Source: Metabacillus indicus LMG 22858 (lineage in GTDB: Bacteria > Bacillota > Bacilli > Bacillales > Bacillaceae). From it: a stretch of 64,000 nt of DNA. A model generated the notes under the pieces. That model ran no database searches, was not told where the DNA came from, and was given only the letters and a program-made list of their open reading frames with translations. This document shows positions 42,726-51,922 of this stretch, in pieces; positions within the stretch are counted from its first letter, which is position 1, and each line of letters begins with the position of its first letter. Location: positions 124,001 to 188,000 of the forward strand of contig NZ_JGVU02000005.1 of NCBI RefSeq assembly GCF_000708755.2, given 5' to 3'. The translations under genes and the position numbers were made by a program.

Positions 42726-44192
42726 TTATTCTACATCTTCTTCTGGACGCGCCCAAACAGATACACTCTGCCCATTCACAGGGAAAACCGCAAAGCCGTC
42801 TTCCTCAATGGTAATGTGCTCTTCGCGCGTGCCGGTCATGTCGACCCATACCTCGCCTGCATGGTGTTCACCGACGCACATGTGTTTTTCACCGTCGTCT
42901 CCGTTTGAAATGACGACCGCACAGCCGGAACGCTCAAATTCATCCACACCGCGTCTCACCCAGCCGATGGTGTTCGGATGATCGAAGTAATCCTCCTGCT
43001 CGCCGTAGGCTCTCGTTCGTCTCACATAAAGGAGCGGGTCAATCGCTTCCCTTTTTCCTTCCACAGGGTTGTCCCCGTCAATTCCGTAATAATCTCCGTA
43101 GAAAACACACGGGTAGCCGTGTTCGCGGAGCAGGATCAGCGCGTAGGCACTTTGTTTAAACCAGTCCTCTACCCATGATTCAAGCGCTTCATCCGGCTGG
43201 GAATCATGATTATCAACAAATGTGACCGCATGATTCGGGTGGGATCCTACAAGCGTATCCTCAAAGATTGTTGAGAGGTCAAAATCCTTCCCTGCCTGCG
43301 AAGCTTCATGAAGCTTGTAATGAAGAGACACATCAAAGAGACTCATATTGTAATTGATTTTATCCAGGAAATCCTGGCATGCCTTTAAGTCGGACTTCCA
43401 GAACTCCCCGACAAAAAAGAAGTCATCGCCGCGGTCTTCATACAGTTCTTCTGCGAACCTGTGAACAAATTCATGGTTGATGTGCTTGATCGCATCGAGT
43501 CTGTAGCCGTTGCAGTTCAGCGTATCCGCCAGCCACTTGCCCCATGAAATCATCTCATCCTGAACGTCCTGATTGTCATAATCAAGGTTTGCAAACATCA
43601 GATAGTCATAGTTTCCAAACTCGCTGTCGACATTGTCATTCCAGTCTTTGTTGTCCCCGACGATTTTGAATACACCGATTTTATCATTTTTTGCATCATA
43701 GTCTGTCCCGTTAAAATGCTCGAAATTCCATTCGAAATCAGAATACTTTCCCTTTCTTCCGGGGAAGGTGAATTTCGTCCAGCCTTCAATATTTTTAGGT
43801 TTGGACAGCTCTTCTGTCCGGTTTTCCCGGTCCACTTCAATGGCTTTAAACAGCTCGGTTTCATCCGCCCCGGCCTTGTGGTTCATGACGAGGTCCACGT
43901 ATACGTTAATGCCGACATTATGGCACGCTTCAATGGCGGCGATCAGCTCTTTTTTCAGGCCGTATTTTGTACGGACGCTGCCTTTTTGATTAAATTCGCC
44001 GAGATCATACAGATCATAGACGCCGTATCCGACATCATCCCCGGACTGCCCTTTTGTTACCGGCGGAATCCAGACAGAGTCAATGCCCCTTTCCTTCAGC
44101 TCAGGCGCAAGCTCCTTCAGTCTGTTCCAATGTGTGCCGGTTGGCCTTACATGCCATTCAAAAAACTGCATCATCGTGTGATTCTGTTCCAT
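42726..44192 (-). CDS. Cytoplasmic alpha-amylase (GH13)
   Basis: A 488-residue GH13 subfamily 5-type alpha-amylase (MMQFFEWHVRPTGTHWNRL start, as in liquefying amylases) that hydrolyses internal alpha-1,4 bonds. Catalytic residues are the nucleophile Asp in GYRLDAIKHI, the acid/base Glu in FFFVGEFWK, and the third Asp in FVDNHDSQP; YVDLVMNHKAG is conserved region I. There is no signal peptide, so it should act inside the cell on glycogen or imported maltodextrin. AGGGGA lies upstream of the ATG. A cre-like sequence is found 110 bases upstream. Confidence 0.93.
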   Translation of the reverse strand: MEQNHTMMQFFEWHVRPTGTHWNRLKELAPELKERGIDSVWIPPVTKGQSGDDVGYGVYDLYDLGEFNQKGSVRTKYGLKKELIAAIEACHNVGINVYVDLVMNHKAGADETELFKAIEVDRENRTEELSKPKNIEGWTKFTFPGRKGKYSDFEWNFEHFNGTDYDAKNDKIGVFKIVGDNKDWNDNVDSEFGNYDYLMFANLDYDNQDVQDEMISWGKWLADTLNCNGYRLDAIKHINHEFVHRFAEELYEDRGDDFFFVGEFWKSDLKACQDFLDKINYNMSLFDVSLHYKLHEASQAGKDFDLSTIFEDTLVGSHPNHAVTFVDNHDSQPDEALESWVEDWFKQSAYALILLREHGYPCVFYGDYYGIDGDNPVEGKREAIDPLLYVRRTRAYGEQEDYFDHPNTIGWVRRGVDEFERSGCAVVISNGDDGEKHMCVGEHHAGEVWVDMTGTREEHITIEEDGFAVFPVNGQSVSVWARPEEDVE

Positions 44193-44302
44193 CCCGAATT
44201 CCCCTTTTCTTGTGTTGTATCTGTTATCCTACTTTCTACCCTATATTTTTGAAAATGAAGCAGAATTTTTCAAAAAGAATATGCTCGCCTGCGGGACAAG
44301 GG

Positions 44303-44316
44303 ATTAAGCGCTTCCG
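44303..44316. promoter_or_regulatory. Possible catabolite-responsive element
   Basis: ATTAAGCGCTTCCG holds the central AAGCGCTT dyad of CcpA sites. It lies in the shared region upstream of the amylase gene and the AbgT operon. The flanks match the consensus only in part. Confidence 0.4.
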
Positions 44317-44332
44317 AAAAGGCTTTTTAAGG

Positions 44333-44360
44333 TTGCGCAAACAGAAGAAAACTTTATAAT
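44333..44360 (+). promoter_or_regulatory. Promoter of abgT operon
   Basis: TTGCGC (44333-44338) and TATAAT (44355-44360) with a 16-base spacer, 39 bases before the start codon. Confidence 0.6.
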
Positions 44361-44398
44361 AAGAAATATTAAAATTTTCAGTATTCAGGAGGGTGTCT

Positions 44399-45937
44399 AT
44401 GGAACCAATCACATCATCAGTGCAAAACAGGAAGAACCGCGGCATCTTTAACCGAATGCTTGACGGAGTAGAAAAAGCGGGGAACAAACTTCCCGACCCG
44501 GTCACCCTGTTTATTTTATTTGCGGTGATCGTTATTCTCGCCTCACATCTTGCATCTGTACTGGGTGTTAAGGCAGTTAACCCTGCCACAAAAGAAACGG
44601 TGGAGGCTGTCAGTCTTCTGACGAAAGAAGGCTTTCAGAAAATCATGACGAATATGGTGAAAAATTTCGCGGAATTCCCGCCGCTTGGCCTTGTGCTCGT
44701 GACCATGATCGGTGTTGGGCTTGCAGAAGGAGTTGGATTGATTTCAGCCCTCCTTCGAAAGCTTGTGCTCGGAGCACCAAAGGGGATCATTACGTTTTCT
44801 ATCGTATTTGCAGGTCTTCTTGCCAATATGGCAGGGGATGCAGGATTTATCGTGCTGCCTCCGATCGCCGCGCTTGTTTTCATGAGTGTAGGAAGACATC
44901 CAATTGCAGGTATGGTCGTCGCTTACGCTTCTGTTGCAGGAGGATTCAGTGCGAACTTAATTGTGAATATGCTTGATGCCCTGCTTGCAGGCTTCACACA
45001 GTCAGCAGCCGAGATTGTTGATCCGGACTTTCAGACCAATCCTGCGATGAACTGGTATTTCCTTGCAGGGTCATGTTTGTTCTTCGTTCCGCTTGCCATC
45101 TGGGTGACAGAAAAGGTTGTAGAACCGCGTCTGCCTGAATACAAAGGACCGCGTATGCCGATGGACAAGCTGTCGCCTGAGGAAGCGAAAGGGCTCCGCT
45201 ATGCGGGTGCTGCCACACTTGTTTTCCTGCTGCTTGTTGCTGTCACCATCGTTCCTGAAAACGGCTGGCTGCGCGGTGAAAACGGTGCGGTCATTACATC
45301 ACCATTTATGAATTCCCTTGTGCCGATCATCATGGGTCTCTTCCTGTTCCCGGCCCTTGCCTATGGCATAGCCACGAAATCGATTCAGTCGGATAAAGAT
45401 ATCGCACAGGAAATCGCTAAATCATTAGGCACAATGGGAATGTATATGGCAATCGCCTTTTTCGCGGCCCAGTTTATTGCCTATTTCAACTGGAGCAACT
45501 TAGGAATCATCATGGCCATCTCGGGAGCAGATTTGCTAAAGGGCCTCGGACTTACCGGCCTGCCGCTGCTGATAGGGTTTATCCTGTTTTGCGGTACGCT
45601 GAACCTGTTCATCGCCAGCGCATCGGCTAAATGGGCCATTGTAGGGCCGGTATTTGTTCCGATGTTTATGCTTCTCGGGTATGATCCTGCATTCACACAA
45701 GTGGCTTACCGGATCGGGGACAGCATCACGAACCCGATCACGCCGATGTTTGCCTACTTCGCCATTTTGCTTGCCGGTGCCAAGAAGTTTGATAAAAACA
45801 TGGGTCTCGGTTCCCTTATCTCCGTGATGCTTCCGTACACAATCTTTTTCGGAATCGCCTGGATCCTGTTCTTTATCGCCTGGTACTACCTCGGCATTCC
45901 GCTCGGTCCGGGTGCAGACATTCATTTAAATAACTGA
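44399..45937 (+). CDS. AbgT-family transporter
   Basis: A 512-residue protein with about a dozen TM segments and the AbgT-family layout: an early NKLPDPVTLFILFAVIV, a GLLANMAGDAGFIVLPPIAA motif and a late GDSITNPITPMFAYFAILL. Members import p-aminobenzoyl-glutamate or export sulphonamide-type drugs. ATG 44399 has AGGAGGG just upstream. It starts an operon with an M20 amidohydrolase, matching the transporter-plus-hydrolase logic of the abg system: uptake, then cytoplasmic cleavage of an amide. Confidence 0.88.
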   Translation: MEPITSSVQNRKNRGIFNRMLDGVEKAGNKLPDPVTLFILFAVIVILASHLASVLGVKAVNPATKETVEAVSLLTKEGFQKIMTNMVKNFAEFPPLGLVLVTMIGVGLAEGVGLISALLRKLVLGAPKGIITFSIVFAGLLANMAGDAGFIVLPPIAALVFMSVGRHPIAGMVVAYASVAGGFSANLIVNMLDALLAGFTQSAAEIVDPDFQTNPAMNWYFLAGSCLFFVPLAIWVTEKVVEPRLPEYKGPRMPMDKLSPEEAKGLRYAGAATLVFLLLVAVTIVPENGWLRGENGAVITSPFMNSLVPIIMGLFLFPALAYGIATKSIQSDKDIAQEIAKSLGTMGMYMAIAFFAAQFIAYFNWSNLGIIMAISGADLLKGLGLTGLPLLIGFILFCGTLNLFIASASAKWAIVGPVFVPMFMLLGYDPAFTQVAYRIGDSITNPITPMFAYFAILLAGAKKFDKNMGLGSLISVMLPYTIFFGIAWILFFIAWYYLGIPLGPGADIHLNN

Positions 45938-45951
45938 TAGGAGCTGAGCGC

Positions 45952-47235
45952 ATGTTTTCAAAAGAACGACTGCTGAAGGAACTGGATCAGACCCCTTCTT
46001 ATGAAGGAATTGATCCTCTGGAGCTTGCAGAAAAACTGTCTGCCCTTTTTGAAATAGGAAAAACACCAGAAGGCGGAGTTACAAGATTTCCTTATACAGA
46101 TGAAGAAAACAAAGCAAAAGCGCTGTTTCGTTCCTGGATGGAGGAAGCAGGTCTTGAGGTGAAAGAGGATGCTGTGGGCAACCTGTTTGGAACCCTCCGC
46201 GGAACGTCGCCTGAGCTTCCCGTTGTGATGACAGGCTCCCACCTCGACAGCGTGCCGAACGGAGGGGCATTTGACGGTCCGCTCGGCTGCCTGAGCAGCC
46301 TGCTTGCCATGAAGGCCATTGCAAAAAACGGCAAACATAAGCGCTCCATTGAACTCGCGGTTTTTGTGGATGAAGAAGGAGCCAGGTTTAAAAACGGCAT
46401 TTTCGGCAGCAGGGCGATGATGGGGGAAGCGGGCCCCGAGGATTACAAAACCTTTCACGATGAACAGGGCAGCTCTTTATATGATGAAATGATCCGGAAC
46501 GGCCATCAGCCTGACAGGATAGCTGAGGATGTGAGAGCTCCTGAAGAAATCTATGCCTTTCTCGAGCTTCACATCGAGCAGGGAAAGCGGCTTGAATCAG
46601 AAGGGAATGACATTGGCGTTGTCAGCGGCATTGCCGGTCCTTCCTGGACATCCTTCACGTTTATCGGCGAAACCGACCACGCAGGTAACACGCCGATGGA
46701 ATTCCGAAAGGATACAGTAGCCGCGGCAGCCGAATTGATTCTGGCTGTTGAAAAAATGCCCCGAAGATTCAGCGAAACAGCGGTTGCGACAGTCGGCAAA
46801 CTGAACGTTTTTCCAAACGGCACAAACGTGATTTCCGGCCGGACAGAAGCAGTGGCTGATATAAGGGATATCGACCGTGAGGCCCGGGATGCTGTGATAC
46901 AATCAATGAAGGAAGCCGCACAGACCATTGCAGAATCCCGCGGTTTGACAGTTGAAATCAGAGACGGCATTTCCATTGCGCCGGTCATTGTCCCGGATGA
47001 CATTCAGGACATCATCCGGCAAGCGGCAGAAAAAAGCGGCCTTTCGACGCTCTCACTGCCGAGCGGTGCAGGGCATGATGCAATGACACTTGGAAAATAC
47101 GTTCCATCTGGTATGATTTTTGTGCCGAGCCAAAACGGAAAAAGCCACTCTCCTGAAGAGTGGACCTCTCTGCCGGACTGTATAAAAGGGGTGCAGACAG
47201 TAAAAGAATCCCTTTTACAGCTTGCAGATAAATAG
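45952..47235 (+). CDS. M20-family Zn-dependent amidohydrolase (carbamoylase/allantoate type)
   Basis: A 427-residue cytosolic hydrolase. The metal-site motifs are GSHLDSVPNGGAFDGPLG (His and bridging Asp), VFVDEEGARF (catalytic Glu) and LELHIEQGKRLES, with a late PSGAGHDAMTL (His ligand). This is the N-carbamoyl-L-amino acid hydrolase / allantoate amidohydrolase subgroup rather than AbgA/B proper. GGAGC precedes the ATG, 14 bases after the AbgT stop. It probably cleaves the compound imported by AbgT; the substrate is uncertain. Confidence 0.9.
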   Translation: MFSKERLLKELDQTPSYEGIDPLELAEKLSALFEIGKTPEGGVTRFPYTDEENKAKALFRSWMEEAGLEVKEDAVGNLFGTLRGTSPELPVVMTGSHLDSVPNGGAFDGPLGCLSSLLAMKAIAKNGKHKRSIELAVFVDEEGARFKNGIFGSRAMMGEAGPEDYKTFHDEQGSSLYDEMIRNGHQPDRIAEDVRAPEEIYAFLELHIEQGKRLESEGNDIGVVSGIAGPSWTSFTFIGETDHAGNTPMEFRKDTVAAAAELILAVEKMPRRFSETAVATVGKLNVFPNGTNVISGRTEAVADIRDIDREARDAVIQSMKEAAQTIAESRGLTVEIRDGISIAPVIVPDDIQDIIRQAAEKSGLSTLSLPSGAGHDAMTLGKYVPSGMIFVPSQNGKSHSPEEWTSLPDCIKGVQTVKESLLQLADK

Positions 47236-47246
47236 GAGGAGAAAAC

Positions 47247-48407
47247 GTGCTTGTACAAAGGGGACAAAAAGCGGATGTCACGAAAGGAAAACAGATTGAC
47301 CGTCTGACTGTCAGACTGGGCTTTCAATCAGCAAATCCGGACATGGAAATTGACGGAGCGGCTTTTCTGCTGGGGGAAAAAGGCACATGCGGACAGGATG
47401 AGGATTTTATTTTTTACGGACAGCAGCTCAGCCGAAACAGAGCAGTGGAGCATTCTGCAGGAAGCGGAGGAAGTCAGGAAGAAGTGAAGATCTCCCTCTC
47501 CTCTATCCCAGACGATGTCCGGAAAATCGCGTTTACACTAACTATTCACGAAGGCGCTGAACGCGGCCATCATTTTAAAGATGTGAGCGGCATTTATCTT
47601 CAGGTTGAAGACGCCTCCGGTGCTGAGCTTATCCGATTTGAATGCGGAGAAGAGCTTTCGCTTGAAACGGCCATTGTGGCAGGTGAGCTTTATGCGCATA
47701 ATGGAGAATGGAAATTCAGCGCCATCGGCAGCGGCTTTCACAATGGACTGGAAGGATTGTGCGCAAACTTCGGCATTGAGGTAAAAGACGAGCCGCAGGA
47801 AGAAGCAGCAGCCGCCATAGAGGAACCGCCTCCTAAAGAGCCCGAACCCGTCCAGCCCCTTAAGATCAATCTTGAAAAAAAGCAGACCGTTTCCATCAAA
47901 AAATCAGCCAGAGTTACAACTGTCCTCAAATGGGACAGCAAAAAAGACCTCGACCTCTACTGCTTTTACGTCCTGAAAAACGGTGAGTCCGGAAAAGTCT
48001 ACTATAAGGAACTCGGCAAGGCGAACCAGGCACCTTTCATCACGCTTGACGGCGATTCAAAACTAGCGGGCAGCGAAACGATCATCATTCATAAACCTGA
48101 AGAGCTGCGCTACGCCCTTTTTGCCGCCTACAGCGCCATCTCAAATGGATTCGGCAGCTTTAAATCCATGAAAGCTCGGGCGGTCGTAGACAACCACCAG
48201 GGTCAGGTCGTCACAGCCCCTCTCTTTCACAAAAACTGGTTCGCTTACTGGGTCGCCATTGCCCACCTGGACTTCACGGATCCGTCCAGCATGAGCGTCA
48301 GCCACGTCGAAACCTATTCAAAAAGCGGATCCGAACGGTCCCCCATGCTTTATCCGGACGGCACCTTCAAAATGGACGAAGGCCCGATCGAATTCAAACG
48401 AAACTAA
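47247..48407 (+). CDS. Two-domain TerD-family protein
   Basis: A 386-residue soluble protein. The N-terminal TerD-like domain (about 1-175) has MEIDGAAFLLGEKG, DEDFIFYGQQLS and GELYAHNGEWKFSAIGSGF with the metal-binding acidic loop pattern. A Pro/Glu linker (about 190-215) joins a second related domain with VTTVLKWDSKKDLDLYCFYV, giving a TerA-like arrangement. TerD domains bind calcium and occur in tellurite and stress-response clusters. The GTG start has AGGAGGA upstream, 11 bases after the hydrolase stop. No other ter gene is nearby, which is unusual. Confidence 0.78.
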   Translation: MLVQRGQKADVTKGKQIDRLTVRLGFQSANPDMEIDGAAFLLGEKGTCGQDEDFIFYGQQLSRNRAVEHSAGSGGSQEEVKISLSSIPDDVRKIAFTLTIHEGAERGHHFKDVSGIYLQVEDASGAELIRFECGEELSLETAIVAGELYAHNGEWKFSAIGSGFHNGLEGLCANFGIEVKDEPQEEAAAAIEEPPPKEPEPVQPLKINLEKKQTVSIKKSARVTTVLKWDSKKDLDLYCFYVLKNGESGKVYYKELGKANQAPFITLDGDSKLAGSETIIIHKPEELRYALFAAYSAISNGFGSFKSMKARAVVDNHQGQVVTAPLFHKNWFAYWVAIAHLDFTDPSSMSVSHVETYSKSGSERSPMLYPDGTFKMDEGPIEFKRN

Positions 48408-48420
48408 AGAAGAAAGTCCC

Positions 48421-48452
48421 ATCCCGCATTTTAGGAACAATGCGGGATTTTC
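48421..48452 (+). terminator. Terminator after TerD-family gene
   Basis: ATCCCGCATT-ttaggaac-AATGCGGGAT then TTTTC. The remaining hundred bases to the first lipoprotein gene are AT-rich; I see no convincing sigma-A pair there, only TTGGTA at 48510 and repeated GTAAATT. Confidence 0.8.
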
Positions 48453-48558
48453 TCATTTCTGGAAAAAAGAGATAATAAAGGAGTTTCATCATACCTGCCA
48501 CTGGGGAATTGGTATGTGTAAATTGTAAATTAAGGAAATTGAAATACAGGAGACGAAC

Positions 48559-49161
48559 ATGCGTTATTTCTATTTTATATTGTTTATTTTGCTTGCAGCT
48601 GGGTGCTCAGAGGAAAAAGTGCCTGATACAGAAGCTTTTCAAGATGAGTTTACACGGGAGTTTATAAAGGAAGGTGGGGAAACGGAAGACGGGTACCACG
48701 TCTTTCATTCAAAAACAGGGAAGTACACTTTCTGGTTTCCTGAAAACGCAAAAATGGCGGAGATGGGCTACGAAAGAAACGGAAACGACTTTGAGGTCGT
48801 ACGTTTTGGAGAGAAAAAAGAGCCGGCCGGCATTTCAGGAGAACTGACCTTTGACACAGGTTCATCGGCGAGTGACATTGAGAGTCTGCTGCAATTGCTG
48901 TCTAATCGCAACGGGTACGATGGTGCGTTCAAAAAACGTATGCTCAATGGAAACGAGCTTTACGAAGCGCAGACCCTTGAAACGGTAGAGGGTCAGGAAT
49001 ATTACATACATCTGATTTACATCAAACACCCTGTGAAGTCCATGGGAATCACTTTCATATTTGAAGGGACCTGTCTGGAAGAGGCATGTGAATTTGATCA
49101 TGCTGCGTTTGAAAAAGAGAAAGACACCATTTTATCTTCAATAGACTTTCTGGAGAAATGA
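48559..49161 (+). CDS. Array lipoprotein 1, candidate immunity protein
   Basis: A 200-residue lipoprotein with lipobox LLAAGC (Cys16). The family blocks follow: PDTEAFQDEFTREF, EDGYHVFHSKTGKYTFWFPENA, then two C-terminal cysteines in CLEEAC and an amphipathic end helix. It is the most divergent member: its Cys spacing is four rather than six, and several blocks differ. ATG 48559 with CAGGAG upstream. It opens the eleven-gene tandem array that leads into the lipase-like toxin gene. The immunity role is inferred from context. Confidence 0.75.
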   Translation: MRYFYFILFILLAAGCSEEKVPDTEAFQDEFTREFIKEGGETEDGYHVFHSKTGKYTFWFPENAKMAEMGYERNGNDFEVVRFGEKKEPAGISGELTFDTGSSASDIESLLQLLSNRNGYDGAFKKRMLNGNELYEAQTLETVEGQEYYIHLIYIKHPVKSMGITFIFEGTCLEEACEFDHAAFEKEKDTILSSIDFLEK

Positions 49162-49186
49162 GAATAGCAAAGGAGTCTGACACCAT

Positions 49187-49813
49187 TTGAGAGGAATAAT
49201 AACCCTTATCCTTACCTGCCTGCTTCTTATTTCCTCCAGCTGCAGCAAGGATTCTCTGCCTAGGGAGCGACTGCCGGATACCGAAGCATTCAAAAATGAA
49301 TTTACCCGGGGATTCATGGCTTCGGCAGAAGAAACGGAAGACGGGTACTACACATTTGAGTCGAAGACGAATGGGTATACAATGCTGTTTCCAGTAAATG
49401 CGACAATCTCGACTATGGATTATGAACAGATTAAAACTGCATATGAGGCTCTGAGCTATAGTGAAGATGTAGATGATGAGAACATTTCATATTTTATGAC
49501 GGTAAATTTTGAAAACAGTTCAGATACAGATGATATTCAGATAAATCTTGGAATTCTCTCAGATGTGTCAGGTTATGAAGGTGACTACAAAAAATACACA
49601 AACGCTGACAAGACAATATACTTTGGAGAAAAACGAAATGAAGAGGATGGTTATTATTTATATATAGCCTATATAAAATCAGATATATCTAATAAAGCAG
49701 TAAGTCTTACTTACAACAGCAATTGTTTAGACGACGGCAATTCTTGTGAATTACCTGGGTTAAGCGAAAAAGAAAAAATAAAAAGAATCGTAGAGTCAGT
49801 TGAGTTGAAATGA
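49187..49813 (+). CDS. Array lipoprotein 2, candidate immunity protein
   Basis: A 208-residue paralogue. TTG start, AAAGGAG upstream. The signal peptide ends in SSSC, a degenerate lipobox compared with its neighbours, so lipidation is less certain. Family core: PDTEAFKNEFTRGFM, TEDGYYTFESKTNGYTMLFP. From about residue 70 to the end it is nearly the same as lipoprotein 5 (shared ISTMDYEQIK, SSDTDDIQINLGILSDVSGY, IYFGEKRNEEDGYY), pointing to recent duplication or conversion. C-x6-C at the C-terminus. Confidence 0.75.
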   Translation: MRGIITLILTCLLLISSSCSKDSLPRERLPDTEAFKNEFTRGFMASAEETEDGYYTFESKTNGYTMLFPVNATISTMDYEQIKTAYEALSYSEDVDDENISYFMTVNFENSSDTDDIQINLGILSDVSGYEGDYKKYTNADKTIYFGEKRNEEDGYYLYIAYIKSDISNKAVSLTYNSNCLDDGNSCELPGLSEKEKIKRIVESVELK

Positions 49814-49856
49814 CATGCAGATCAGCTCACTATTTTTTGACAGGAGCCTTATTGTG

Positions 49857-50522
49857 ATGAGAAAAACAACAATGCTGTTCATCATTTCTTTCTTTATTTT
49901 TACAGGCGGCTGCGGAATGAGCAGTGGTTCAGAAAGTGAAAAAACGAATCCAGAGCAGACTCCAGAAACAGAAGCATTCAAAGACGATTTCACACGGGAA
50001 TTTATCAAGTCATCTGATGAGTTAAAAGAAGGGTACTACACCTTTGTGTCAAAGACAAAAGGATACACAATGCTGTTCCCTGTACATGCAACGATCTCAT
50101 CTGCAGCCCATAATTATCAAGATGATTATTTTGAAACGTTTAATTTTGGTGAAAGTATCGATGAGGAAAATTTATCAAGATATTACACGGTTACATATGA
50201 GGATAAGCCCTCCACCAAAGATATTGAATACAACCTTGAATTAATGACTGAGCACACTGGATACGAGTCGGAATTAAAAGAGATCAGAACTGGGGACAAT
50301 GTTATTTATTATGGTAAAGGCAACAAAGAACTCACCCATAATGAAACAGGCAAGAAGGTGATGTTCTACGGTTATTTCGGCTATATTCAGTCGCAAAAGG
50401 ATCAAGAAGGACTGCACTTTTTTTATGAGACGACATGCAGAAAAGCAGATAAACCATGCGAGATTAATGAACAAGTTGAAGAGGAAAGAGCACTGCTGAT
50501 GATGAAGTCGATTCAGTTCTAG
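49857..50522 (+). CDS. Array lipoprotein 3, candidate immunity protein
   Basis: A 221-residue paralogue. Signal MRKTTMLFIISFFIFTGGC with a TGGC lipobox. Core blocks PETEAFKDDFTREFIKSS and EGYYTFVSKTKGYTMLFP are intact, but the middle and C-terminal half (LMTEHTGYESELKEIRTGDN, NETGKKVMFYGYFGY) differ from all others. C-x6-C present (CRKADKPC). ACAGGAG lies upstream; ATG 49857 or the adjacent GTG 49854 is the start. The divergent second half suggests a different specificity. Confidence 0.77.
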   Translation: MRKTTMLFIISFFIFTGGCGMSSGSESEKTNPEQTPETEAFKDDFTREFIKSSDELKEGYYTFVSKTKGYTMLFPVHATISSAAHNYQDDYFETFNFGESIDEENLSRYYTVTYEDKPSTKDIEYNLELMTEHTGYESELKEIRTGDNVIYYGKGNKELTHNETGKKVMFYGYFGYIQSQKDQEGLHFFYETTCRKADKPCEINEQVEEERALLMMKSIQF

Positions 50523-50552
50523 TATAAAAACACCTCGACAGGAGTAATTGTT

Positions 50553-51203
50553 TTGAGAATAAACATTCAGCTTCTATTGATTTGCCTGCTTGCATTTACA
50601 GGCGGCTGCGGAATCAGTATAGGAAATGATGGCAACGGAAAAGTAAATCAGGCTTCTATGCCTGAGACAGAAGCTTTTCATGATGAGTTTACCAGAGAAT
50701 TTATGAAATCAACGGAGGAAACAGAAGAAGGATACTATACGTTCGAGTCAAAGACGAAAGGCTATACAATCTTGTTCCCCCGGGATGCTATTGTATCAAT
50801 AGGTAACTATTATGCAGAGCAAGATAAACTGGAGAGTTTATCCTTCGGGGAGAAATTAGTGGATGAGAAGATTTCTTATTATATAAAGTTGAACTACGAG
50901 GACAATGAAATCACAGATGAGATCGATACGAAATTAAAGTTGCTCTCCAGCGGTACTGATTATGAAGGAGAATATAAGAAAATAGAAAAAGGAGATAAAG
51001 CTATCTACCTTTCAGATGATGGTCCAAAAAATAAAGATTATTATTACCTTTTGGCTTATGTAAAATCCACTGCTTCTAATAAAGCTATTCGCTTCACTTA
51101 TATGAGTAACTGCAATGTTGAAGAAAAAAGCTGTGAGCTAATGACTGATAAATCAGAAGAACGGATTAATAAGATTCTTGATTCTATTGAGTTTGTTGAG
51201 TAA
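50553..51203 (+). CDS. Array lipoprotein 4, candidate immunity protein
   Basis: A 216-residue paralogue with TTG start and GACAGGAG upstream. Lipobox TGGC at about residue 18. N-terminal core PETEAFHDEFTREFMKSTEE and EEGYYTFESKTKGYTILFP. The C-terminal half is nearly identical to lipoprotein 8 (AEQDKLESLSFGE, NEITDEIDTKLKLLSSGTDY, LSDDGPKNKDYYYLL, SNKAIRF). C-x6-C in CNVEEKSC. Confidence 0.77.
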   Translation: MRINIQLLLICLLAFTGGCGISIGNDGNGKVNQASMPETEAFHDEFTREFMKSTEETEEGYYTFESKTKGYTILFPRDAIVSIGNYYAEQDKLESLSFGEKLVDEKISYYIKLNYEDNEITDEIDTKLKLLSSGTDYEGEYKKIEKGDKAIYLSDDGPKNKDYYYLLAYVKSTASNKAIRFTYMSNCNVEEKSCELMTDKSEERINKILDSIEFVE

Positions 51204-51244
51204 GTGATCTTATAGAACCTTTTATCATGACAGGAGCAAAAATT

Positions 51245-51889
51245 TTGAAGAGAATCGTACAGTTTTACATCCTTATTTTCCTAGCTGTAACAGGCGGCTG
51301 CGGAATGAATAGCGAACAGGGAAACGAAAGAGTAAATCAGGAATCTTTACCTGAAACTAGAGCGTTCAAAGATGAGTTTACCAGAGAATTTATGAAATCA
51401 ACGGAGGAAACAGAAGATGGATTTTACACCTTTAAGTCAAAAACCAAGGGGTATACAATGCTGTTCCCGGTCAACGCAGAAATCTCTACTATGGATTATG
51501 AACAGATTAAAAGTTCATATGAGGCTCTAAGCTACAGTGAAAAGGTACATAAAGAGAACATTTCATACTTTATGACGGTAAATTTTGAAGACAGTTCAGA
51601 TACAGATGATATTCAAATAAATCTTGGAATTCTCTCAGATGTGTCAGGTTATGAAGGAGACTACAAAGAATACACAAGCGGTGAAAAGACAATATACTTT
51701 GGAGAAAAAAGAAATGAAGAGGATGGTTATTATTCGTATGCAGCCTATGTAACATCTGATGGATCAAATAAAGCAGTAAGCCTTAACTACCATAGCAGGT
51801 GTTTAGATAAAGGAACTTCGTGCGAATTACCCGGTCCAGGAGAAAAAGAAAAAATAAAAAGAATTGCAGAATCACTAAAGTTTAAATGA
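51245..51889 (+). CDS. Array lipoprotein 5, candidate immunity protein
   Basis: A 214-residue paralogue. TTG 51245 is chosen because ACAGGAG lies eight bases upstream; an in-frame ATG at 51227 overlaps that site. Its signal peptide and first 80 residues (LKRIVQFYILIFLAVTGGC, PETRAFKDEFTREFMKSTEE) are almost the same as lipoprotein 9, whereas its second half matches lipoprotein 2. It is therefore a visible mosaic. C-x6-C in CLDKGTSC. Confidence 0.77.
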   Translation: MKRIVQFYILIFLAVTGGCGMNSEQGNERVNQESLPETRAFKDEFTREFMKSTEETEDGFYTFKSKTKGYTMLFPVNAEISTMDYEQIKSSYEALSYSEKVHKENISYFMTVNFEDSSDTDDIQINLGILSDVSGYEGDYKEYTSGEKTIYFGEKRNEEDGYYSYAAYVTSDGSNKAVSLNYHSRCLDKGTSCELPGPGEKEKIKRIAESLKFK

Positions 51890-51922
51890 TATGCAGATCC
51901 GTTACTGACAGGAGCCGTTATT

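Noticed and set aside
42539-42814. 91-residue frame over the 21-nt repeats
   Set aside because: No Shine-Dalgarno sequence, and it crosses a strong terminator and enters the amylase gene on the opposite strand. The repeat itself is reported instead.
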